Origin: Chara braunii
Taxonomy: Eukaryota > Streptophyta > Charophyceae > Charales > Characeae
DNA length: 33,050 nt
NCBI GenBank assembly: GCA_003427395.1
Contig: BFEA01000094.1
Span: 2,179,521 to 2,212,570 of the forward strand
Reading direction: 5' to 3'
The position numbers and the translations under genes were made by a program. Positions 19,880-27,785 of this stretch are shown in pieces (position 1 is the first letter of the stretch; each line of letters starts with the position of its first letter). Under the pieces are notes generated by a model. It was not told the DNA's origin. It searched no databases and saw nothing but the letters and a program-made list of their open reading frames with translations.

Positions 19880-22110
19880 TTGCGGGAGCTCTGCCGGAGT
19901 TCAGGAGGAACTTTGGAGGCAGGGAACCATGAGGTACGAGTCACTTTACCATTTTCTGTATACCCTTACAGGCTATGCCCTTCTATTGGACTGCCTGTAT
20001 GACTGTGTGATATACTATTTTTGATTTCTGCAGGACTAAGCTTATTAAAAGTACAAGGGATATATGACTGAAGTAGAATCCTGCCTGATGGAAGGAGGGA
20101 ACCTAAAATAACCAAGAAAGAACCTAAGATTGCTTGGGTTTGTAGAACGAAGTGCCAAAAAAGTGGTGCGATAAAAACTCATGTGTGAGCCATCATACTA
20201 TTTGTGTATGCTCTAACTTCGCTGAGAGTTGACAATGGGCTACTCATGTGTGAGTTACTCTACCGGAACGATTGCCGTTATGACGGAAAGAGGTGTTTGA
20301 CACTAAGTTATGAACTAAATAAGGTACTCATGTGTGAGTTACCTTACTCTCTACCGGAACGACTGTCGTTGTAACGGAAATAAGTGTCTGACACTAAGTT
20401 ATGAACTAAATAAGGTACTCATGTATGAGTTACCTTACTCTCTGCCGAAACGACTGTCGTCGTGATAGAAAGAGGTGTCTGACACTAACTTATGAACTAA
20501 ATAAGGTACTCATGTTTGAGTTACCTTACTCTCTGTCGGATCGACTCTCGTCGTGACGGAAAGAGGTGATTGACACTAACTTATGAACTAAATGAGGTAC
20601 TCATGTGTGAGTTGCCTTACCGGATCGACTGTCGTCGTAAAGGGAAGAGGGGTCTGACCCTTAGAAATAATAAAAAGAGGCTCTTGTGCGGGTCGCCCTG
20701 TTTGCCTACCGGACCAGTCTCCGAAGGTGGTAGAAAACCCAAGTATGGGTTGAACACTTGCTCTTTGAGACTGGGACGATTGATCCGATCAGAAGGTGAC
20801 GATATCCTGTGTGTGCTATCTCACCACATCGATTAACTAGGATCTGCTTGTTGAGAAAAGTGAACTCATGGGATTTTGGTAATAACTTCCTTTCTTATTA
20901 ACGGCTCAGGAAGATTCGGTCTTTGCACTTATTCAAGATATAGTAGGGGGCTCCAGAGAGGGTCATCCTATTCACACGCTTGAGTCTAAGATTACCTGCA
21001 AATAATAGAAAATCACATTGTTACTCTTTCTTTTCCTATCTTACTCACCCTCGGGCAGTCCGACCTTCGGACCGGTAATAGGGAGGCTTTTGTAGGAGTC
21101 ATCCTATTACTTGTTTAAAGGAGGGATTTCTTACTAACCAAGGAAGTAGTAGGGGGGCCTCTGTTAGGGTCTGCCTACTACCTACTTCATTCTGATACTG
21201 ACTTATAAGGGGGAAGGGTACTCCTATAGGAATACCCTAAACACTCGTCTTCTGTCGAAAACTAACCTGGGCTCAGGTCGGTCAGCTTCGGAAGGGCAAC
21301 ACGACACCCTTTTTAGGATTATCCTAATGCATTCATGAAGTGGGCCTTATCACGTGATAGTAGGGGGCTCTTGTGCGGGTCGCCTATTATTCACTCAGAC
21401 TGTTGATAACCTCTGGAGAGGGGGTTGACATCCAGATCTTTCAGAAGGAATACCTAAAGCAAGTAGTAGGGTGCTTCTGTAGGAGCCTCAACTATTTGTT
21501 GAAGGAAGGATGCTCATGTGTGAGCTATCCCGCTACTCTGATTATATCATATTTATACGTTGAGTGGGGCTAAAAACGGGGATCAAATACTCATGTTTGA
21601 CTCACTCGACTGTCTGATTGATTAACAGATTGCTTGATATTGATCAAAGTAGCAACAGATTCATGTCTGAATCGACCTGCTACTTGAGAATGTTAACACA
21701 AATAAAAGAAAAAAGAAGGATCATTGCTCCTGTTGGAGCAAGGTCTCAAGAATCTGGAAAAGGAACAAAGAGAAGAGAATTAAACCGCGGGAGAAAAAAA
21801 CTTAAGAATCACCGCGTAGTCCATAGTCGTCTATGGCTTTCGGATGGAGGACCACAACGATGAATGAATTATATCTCAATTACATAAGCGTCAAACGGTG
21901 CGCTTATCTCCAAGAAAGAAAATGCAGGGACTGGGAGTAGGGGAAGTATGAGTTTCCCTAAAGACGACTTAGGACACAGGTATGAGACTCCTTGAGAAAA
22001 AAAAAAAGAGTGACAAACGATTTAGGGTAGGGTTGTGGGAGTAAAATTGAGGACTAGACCTGGAATGTCGATCCTAGAGCTCACTACCCATGTCCAAGGG
22101 TTTGACCCTT
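19880..22110 (+). other. Hairpin array: more than 20 short inverted repeats, several with TGT loops
   Basis: Short perfect or wobble-paired inverted repeats follow one another. Two-tier examples: 21075-21110 (outer GTAATAGG / CCTATTAC, inner GGCTTT / GGAGTC, loop TGTA), 21146-21181 (outer GTAGTAGG / CCTACTAC, inner GGCCTC / AGGGTC, loop TGTT), 21354-21394 and 21647-21685 (outer AAGTAGCA / TGCTACTT, inner GATTCA / TGAATC, loop TGTC). Single-tier examples: 21508-21530, 21724-21741 (TTGCTCC, TGTT, GGAGCAA), 21058-21072, 21313-21327, 20736-20751, 21821-21836, 21884-21907, 21938-21960 and 22096-22110. Stem sequences differ but pairing is kept. G-T oppositions on the plus strand would be G-U in a plus transcript and A-C in a minus one, so a plus-strand RNA is favoured. 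No long open frame exists. A structured ncRNA, hairpin mobile elements or a cruciform-forming region are all possible. Confidence 0.75.
20241..20690 (+). repeat. 91-bp tandem repeat of hairpins, 5-6 units
   Basis: Unit starts (TACTCATG) are at 20241, 20325, 20416, 20507 and 20598, with a diverged sixth at about 20681. Each unit holds hairpin a (left arm AAGGTACTCA, loop TGTG/TGTA/TGTT, right arm TGAGTTACCTT with one bulged T), hairpin b (AACGAC, T, GTCGTT within CCG...CGG) and hairpin c (GTGTC, T, GACAC). In the unit at 20594 two stem changes in hairpin a become G-T and T-G wobbles. At 20650-20660 hairpin c reads GGGTC, T, GACCC, a double compensatory change. Confidence 0.93.
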
Positions 22111-22856
22111 AGATATCAATATGTGAAAAATCGAGTGGGGGTGTTGAATCTTTTTTTACCTGTGTGTATGCAGGTCCTTGTTTATCTACCGCACCTCAAG
22201 GAAGAGGTTCTACAAAAATTACCTAAATTTCTGTAATCTTTCGATAATAGATCGGTTGTTACCGATTCAACTTTTCCTCTTTGACTTGATACCCACCTCT
22301 AAAGTCAAACCCTGTGGTCAGTAAAACTGTCACCTGTGGCCATTGCCTGAATGATCCTAGTCACTCTCAAGGGTCCTTTGAAGAAATGTGAGGGGGTTGG
22401 GCTTACGTCTCAGGAAAGATAAGGTTTTCATACATGGTTTGGGAAGTGAGGGACAAGGTCAATGGTTGATGGTCGACGTCGTTAGTGCATGGCATGTGAA
22501 GTGTCTTTGCATTATTCTGTGCATGTCTGTTTCATGCGTGATTTTGGATTGAACTGAACCTGATCTGTTGAAGAGTCTCGGACACACAACACTTGTGAAA
22601 GTGGAAAGGGTTCTCGGCGGTAATAGCCCCATCCTCATTATTGTCTTGTTTAACTTCTATATTCAGTTAAGTCATGATCTGTTAAGAAAAATAGGACGCC
22701 CTTTGGTAGAAATATGGTTTGATTGATATTTGTCAAGGGAATAATACATTATGCAGTAGCGGAAACAGAAAGTCTTTTAAAAAGTTTGACCTGAATATCT
22801 AACGGGTAAGTTCTAGGCGTCCTACCGCGCGTACCCCGTTTTGTGCTACAGCGATC
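22111..22856. other. Intergenic, no gene seen
   Basis: Unique sequence with stops in all frames. A small inverted repeat (ACCTC / GAGGT) occurs near 22195-22210. Nothing else is recognisable. Confidence 0.5.
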
Positions 22857-23187
22857 GAGCAAACACCCTCGGCCGACCTACCTTTACAAAAACATGTAAA
22901 AACCTTCGCATGTGGGCCGATAGCTCAGCAGGGATACGCCTACCTAAGGGTGGTGACAACCCCTTGGGTAGAGGTAAGTTGTACCTCGCGCCGTCCCGAC
23001 CTGTCGCAGGGCGTCGTGAGAGGTATAGCACGTGCGCACGGTCGGAGTGGTGACCTGGTTGTTCTCTCATAAATAAATCCTGCGTGACACGACCGTGAGG
23101 TTCAGCGCTCCCAGCGGGCTGCGGGACCGCCGCGCGCGACACTGTTCAACACTGTCGGAGCAAACACCCTTACAAGGGTATTTGCTC
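22857..23187 (+). other. tRNA-like head and hairpins bounded by a 13-bp direct repeat
   Basis: GAGCAAACACCCT occurs at 22857-22869 and 23158-23170. Between them, GGGCCGATAGCTCAGCAGG at 22914-22932 has the form of a tRNA 5-prime end with a perfect pol III A box (TAGCTCAGCAGG). GGTGACAACCC at 22952-22962 is a weak B-box candidate. It overlaps a hairpin of 11 pairs (22940-22950 with 22961-22971, one wobble), followed by a perfect 6-bp hairpin (22971-22987). The second direct repeat is also the left arm of a 30-bp hairpin (23158-23187, 14-bp arms, one mismatch, 2-nt loop). This may be a short tRNA-derived retroposon with target duplication, or another member of the hairpin region. Confidence 0.45.
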
Positions 23188-23640
23188 GTGTTTTTGCATA
23201 CGATACATAGTCGACGCCAGTTGTCGTGACAGGGACCGGGAGATTGTTTTAAAGCCGTACCGGGAGATGGATTCCTTGACCGTCGAGGTCGAGGTCGTTA
23301 AGTGACCACGAGAGTTAACGCGGTACACACGACAAAAAATAATGGTTAGTAAAAGTTACAAGCCATCGGCCGCAAGGACCGAGAAAGGAGTCCCGCAGGA
23401 TGCGACAACAACACATTGAGTTAGTTAGAAGATTCTGGCTAAAGTAACTAGATAACGCCATAGACTCGAAGGTGGATTTAAAAATTGATATATGCCCAGA
23501 CCCTATGACCAGGGCAGCCAAGAGGACTATGCTGCCTACCATAATTGGCGGCGACAGTCAATACCGTGACCGACCTAGATTGACCCTAGAGAGCAGGCAT
23601 TGGGCCTGTTACATAGGGCAGAACCAAACCTGTACTCTAC
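23188..23640. other. Intergenic, no gene seen
   Basis: Unique sequence with no motif recognised; a short tandem GAGGTC lies near 23285-23297. Confidence 0.45.
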
Positions 23641-23890
23641 TTAAAGCAAGGCTGCTTTAATTGAACTAGGAGCTAGCCTAGTAGGTATAGGTGTGGATTT
23701 GTATACTGAAGGTATAAAGATCAAGTCCATCCTGCCCTTTGGGCGAGCTCTTTCTTTCTTTTTGGGGAAAGAAAGAAGTAAGATCCCGCTCGTTTGGACT
23801 CCGCCGCAAATCGGTCGGAGCTTGAACCTACGACTTGTAAGATAGAGGAAGTTAGGCACTAAGACTTAGGCTCTTTCCCCGTGGTAGGAG
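23641..23890 (-). mobile_element. Probable tRNA-derived SINE of a second family
   Basis: On the minus strand, GGTTCAAGCTCC at 23828-23817 is a good B box with one extra base. It is preceded by TCTATCTTACAAGTCGTA, which looks like an anticodon-arm to T-arm transition. About 40 bp upstream, GAGCCTAAGTCTTAGTGCC (near 23874-23855) is a degenerate A box. The body holds several hairpins: 23641-23660 (8-bp perfect arms, loop AGGC), 23665-23682, 23734-23744 and about 23799-23820. No second copy is in the window, so the element boundaries are guesses. Confidence 0.4.
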
Positions 23891-23955
23891 CCCGACAGGT
23901 TTGAATTTTGTTTTCTTTCCTTTACATAATCATTTTTGAATTTTTCTTAACTACG

Positions 23956-24293
23956 GCGGGGAACCCCGTAGCGGCCACATCCGTGCTCAAGCCTTCAAGG
24001 AGGGAACATGCGGGAGCTGCACCCACCAGCAGGTGGGCGATACCAGCCTGGGGTCAGCCGGTAGCATCAGGACCGAGCTTTTTCGATGGGCCGGTCACTG
24101 TGCCTCCCCTCTGGTCCCCTTCCTCTATGAGCATCAGCAGTCTCTGCTCAACACCACTTGGGGGGACCAATACCATATCTCTAGGTGGCAGTCGCCAACT
24201 TGCCCAGGAAGGTACATGAGGCCAATGGGGATTGGGCCCAAGACAGCCTGAATGCCACTTGTGTGCCTTACCAACTGAGCTAGGCCGCTGGAT
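23956..24293 (-). mobile_element. tRNA-derived SINE, copy 2
   Basis: Second copy of the SINE at 16189-16541, same orientation. The A box TAGCTCAGTTGG is at 24282-24271, a perfect match to the consensus. The B box reads GGCCCAATCC (24238-24229), with two changes from GGTTCRA. The body shares CATCAGCAGTCTCTGCT, GGTACATGAGGC, GACCGAGCTT and GAACATGCGGGAGCTGCACCC (within 24006-24028) with copy 1. The tail at 23956 is preceded by a T-rich plus-strand sequence, corresponding to an A-rich 3-prime end. Each copy keeps one pol III box better than the other. Confidence 0.85.
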
Positions 24294-24702
24294 ACCCGCC
24301 ATGTTTTCCGTCTTTTCAGGTTTGGCAGGAGCGCGCCCACGGCCAATTCCGACGGTTCAGTCTCTGTTCTATTCCCTCCTGTCTCCACGCACGCACACGC
24401 CTCTTTTGGAGGTTTTCCCGCTGTCCCTTCCCTGCACATGCCTCATATTTTGCGTGATGTTTGTGCCGAACAAGACAAGAGAAGGGGGAAATGAAAAAAA
24501 GCCGGAAAAGAAAAAGAGAAGGGGCAGCTGTGCAATGGGCGCCCGCGCCCCAGACGGGTCTTGCAGGCGGCTGGCCGGGCACGGAGGCCTGCCTAGCTTC
24601 CCGCCCGCTAACACCGCCCGGCCGCGGTCGTGCTTTGGCATCAAGTTTTTTTGGTGGTGGTGGGGGGGGGGGGGGGGGGGGAGAATTTTCCGTTTCAGGA
24701 GG
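24294..24702. other. GC-rich intergenic stretch with poly-G tract
   Basis: No gene. Overlapping frames on both strands come from GC-rich sequence (GGCGCCCGCGCCCC and GCCGCGG at 24538-24625) and from a G run at about 24661-24681. The minus-strand poly-Pro translation is a by-product of poly-G. Confidence 0.6.
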
Positions 24703-25015
24703 GGGGGCAAGTCCCATTGAGATTCCCCAATGTCCAAATCTGGACGTGTTTCTGGAGACGTGCAGTTGAGCAAACTCAGTGCCATTTTCTGCATTTGGAC
24801 ACCAAACACATCCAGATTCAGGCGACTCAACGCCGCTATGCAGTATGGGACCTGGCGCCGGAAAAGCAAAATGTTTGGCGGGAGTGTGGCACTACCAAGT
24901 CCTGGGTCCGACTGGGGTGCCGTCTTCATTTGTGGCCGTCGATCTCTACGATCTGAATCTATCTATGGCAAAAAACCGAAAAAAAACGCGCCCCAGTGAG
25001 TGGGACAGAGCCCGG
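24703..25015 (+). mobile_element. Foldback/MITE-like element related to the 99-bp MITE
   Basis: The left end GGGGGGGCAAGTCCCATT and right end AGTGGGACAGAGCCCGGG resemble the termini of the element at 25091-25189. Near the right end, GGCCGTCGATCTCTACGATCTG parallels GGCCGTTGATCTGTGCGATCTACG in the small one. It appears to be a longer, more diverged member of the same family. It is non-coding. Confidence 0.5.
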
Positions 25016-25090
25016 GGTGTTGTGCTACACTTCACTAACCCCAACCCCCGCTCAAATGTTAGTTAGGAATTAGGAAGGGAAATAGGCGGG

Positions 25091-25189
25091 GGGGCAAGGT
25101 CCCACTTGCGCAAATTAGGAGATTTGGGCCGTTGATCTGTGCGATCTACGGTCAGTATCTCTTAATTCGTGTAAGTGGGACCTAGCCCC
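25091..25189 (+). mobile_element. 99-bp foldback MITE with 33-bp terminal inverted repeats
   Basis: Left arm 25091-25123 (starting GGGGCAAGGTCCCACTT) and the reverse complement of right arm 25157-25189 (GGGGCTAGGTCCCACTT) match at 28 of 33 positions by eye. The 33-bp centre holds further pairing (CCGT / ACGG around ATC / GAT), so nearly the whole element folds into one hairpin. No coding capacity. A clear target duplication is not visible because the flanks are G/C runs. Such foldbacks can yield small RNAs when transcribed. Confidence 0.85.
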
Positions 25190-26073
25190 GGGTGTGCTGT
25201 CGAGCCCGCCCGCTGTGATACTTGGAATCGAAATCGAAATCGCAATCGCGGCTGACTGACTGACTGACCTGCTGGTGAGTGAGGTCCGGCGGTGTTTCCG
25301 CTCCGACATGCTGGGCTGGTTTAAGCGCGACGAACGCGCTGAGGGGGGCCATCGACGCGCGGGTGGGGCATCGATCAGGCGTCGAAGCGAGGAGAGGAGC
25401 AGAGGAGCGGAGGAGCGGGAAAGGGAGGATCAGAGAGGGAGAGAGAGAGAGAATCAGGAAGACCGAGCTTGAAGGGTGGGAGAAGGCGCGGGGCGAAAGA
25501 TTCGACACTCAGACGAGGAAGAAACGCGGGAGTGAAGAAAGAGGGTGGAAGGAGAGGGGAGCGGGGTGTTGCAGGAAAGGAGGAAAGAAACAGCGAGGTG
25601 AAGGTGGGAGAGGGTGGTGGATGGGTGGGTGATGAGAGAAAGAGAGAAAGAGAGCGAGTTCATCAAATGAAGCGTGTGCTCGGCAAAGTCCTGACGCTCT
25701 TCTTGACCTGGCCATGCTGATGATTAACGTCACAATCGATTGATTGTACATGGTGCAGAGCTTCCTCTCGCTTTGCTCGATGCGATAGCACGGAGCATCA
25801 CGACGGACAGGTCTGGTGCTGTCCCTCCTCTCCTCTTCGTCCTTCGACATGGTGGAGGCTGTGCGCTAAATGGCACGGTATGTATCCAGTGGCCTCTTTT
25901 ACCCCCAGGTTTCAGACAGGAAGGGAAGTCTCAGACTCTGAGGGTACTCCTAGGAAGGTCCGTCCATTTAGCGGATAGAAGGGGCAGGGTCGAGTCTCAG
26001 AGCTCTTTGTAGATCTAGAGTGAACAGCTGAGCGTTGGAGATCGGACGAAGAAAGGGTGAGGTGAAAGAACCT

Positions 26074-26076
<3 letters not shown>

Positions 26077-26156
<80 letters not shown>
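26077..26156. repeat. (GA)n microsatellite
   Basis: About 40 uninterrupted GA repeats. Frames across it give only Ser-Leu or Glu-Arg runs. Confidence 0.98.
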
Positions 26157-26157
<1 letters not shown>

Positions 26158-26500
26158 TGTTACCAGCGAAGGAATTGAGTGACAGCTTAATATCGGGAGA
26201 GAATGATGAGTGCGGCATGTTTGACAATCTTTCTTGGCATGGTGAATTTTGACCGCCGATGAAGCTCGAGGGAGCCGATCCCTTGGAAGAACGATGAGGA
26301 AGAGAATCGACGGGTACGAATACATCATCGTTTCTGCCTGCTAACCGTAGCGCCATAGCTGCGGAAGTAACAGCCGTAGTGAGGTTAGCATGTACTGGTA
26401 GCCACCAAAGACCGGTGGAGCTATACTGCCCAGTACAAAGGCGAAGAATTCTGAGAGATTTCCTGGAGATCGCGCCGGGTGCCACATTGCACCGCAAGAA

Positions 26501-26528
26501 TACACACACACACACACACACAAAGACG

Positions 26529-26602
<74 letters not shown>
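26501..26602. repeat. (CA)n followed by (GA)n microsatellite
   Basis: (CA)n at 26501-26522, an eight-base junction AAGACGCG, then (GA)n to 26602. Confidence 0.98.
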
Positions 26603-26605
<3 letters not shown>

Positions 26606-27785
26606 TTGACTTGGAATCGAAGGTTGATATCAAACGCAATTGGGTGGCCTGGATCGTAGCGAGCTGATGGTAAAGATTGCCAATTACAGTAATTATATCT
26701 CTGATGGTAAAGATAGCCAATTAATTTCTTGGGGGTCAGGGGAACTGTGACGACGTCATGACACGGATTGCGATTACTTGCAGTAGAATAATTGTTGATT
26801 GTCAAGCGAGTTGCCGGTGATTTTCTATCCTCTGGGTGCTTGCACGGCGTGGAAGTTGTGACCGGTATCTATCTTTCCCCCAGAGGCTGAGTTAAGCAAA
26901 GAAGACCGTAGTACCGTGCATTTTGTCGACTGCCGTGTGTGTCTTCAGTATCTTACCTTCCTTGGCTACTGCTCGTCCTTCGACTTCTGAGAGCGCCAGA
27001 TGTGAAAGTGAGAGTCTGCATCTACCTGTTCTATTTTAACTTCTATCCTTTCTCCTCCTCTCGCCCCAAGGTCTCAGTATTTGCCCCTGTTGTGTATTAG
27101 GCAATTTCCTATCCTCGTGTTCCTTGCATTGCCCGATTCTCTCTGTGCTGAGGGCCGTCTGTTATGTATTTCTTTCTGTTTTTTTTTCTTTCTTGACGAC
27201 TGAGGCGACGAGTCCGTTATTTCGCCCAAGGCCTGTCTAAGGCACACTGAAATTTTCCCATAGTCTATATGGCGCAATGGCCGTGAGATGCATCCATGAT
27301 TCCATGAAAGCCGTATTTATTACAAGTTAGGCTATGTCCTAATAAGACCTACGGGCGCCGTTTCGCTTTCTCTCTCTTAACAACTTCCTCATGGAGGGCA
27401 AGTGGTGCCGACCACGATCGCCATCGCGATGAGAGGACGGGGTCCGTCATCTCCTCCCTTGCCGCCTCCCTCCCCCCGTCTTCTCTCTCTCTCTCTCTCT
27501 GTGTCTCTCTCGTCTTGCAGAGTTTGCTTGTCCGCTGGAAGGCCAGCTGTTGATATATTTCTAGTGCTTGATGGCCAAAACGCGTGCTTAACCATGATTG
27601 GTCTCTGAGTCTCTCTGTCTCTATCTCTCTCTGTGTCTCTGAGTCTCCCCCTGCTTCCCGTTGTTTCTCACTGTGTCCTTTTTTTGCTCTGGGGGTGGGC
27701 GGTCTCTCCTCAGACGTTTGTCTAGGTTGTCCTGTCCTGGTCTCCCTCAATCGAGTGGTGTCTGGTGGGGGGCTGGTCTGGGAAG

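Larger units (their letters stand above)
25190..27785. other. Intergenic and upstream region of the GT14-like gene
   Basis: No convincing gene. The part 25260-25670 is purine-rich (GAGGAG words). Two microsatellite blocks follow (listed). A 23-bp sequence CTGATGGTAAAGAT[T/A]GCCAATTA occurs twice at about 26664 and 26701. The 350 bp before the gene contain pyrimidine tracts (27481-27510 and 27605-27650), a feature often seen in plant 5-prime untranslated regions and core promoters. No convincing TATA box was identified. Confidence 0.5.

Noticed and set aside
10995-20690. Possible relationship between the 92-bp satellite and the 91-bp hairpin repeat, because of similar period and shared ACCGGAAC and CTAAG.TATGAAC words.
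   Set aside because: Apart from two short words the units do not align, and the 92-bp units lack the hairpins. The similar length is probably chance.
24316-24929. Overlapping proline- or glycine-rich frames on both strands.
   Set aside because: They derive from a poly-G tract and GC-rich sequence inside and beside MITE-like elements.
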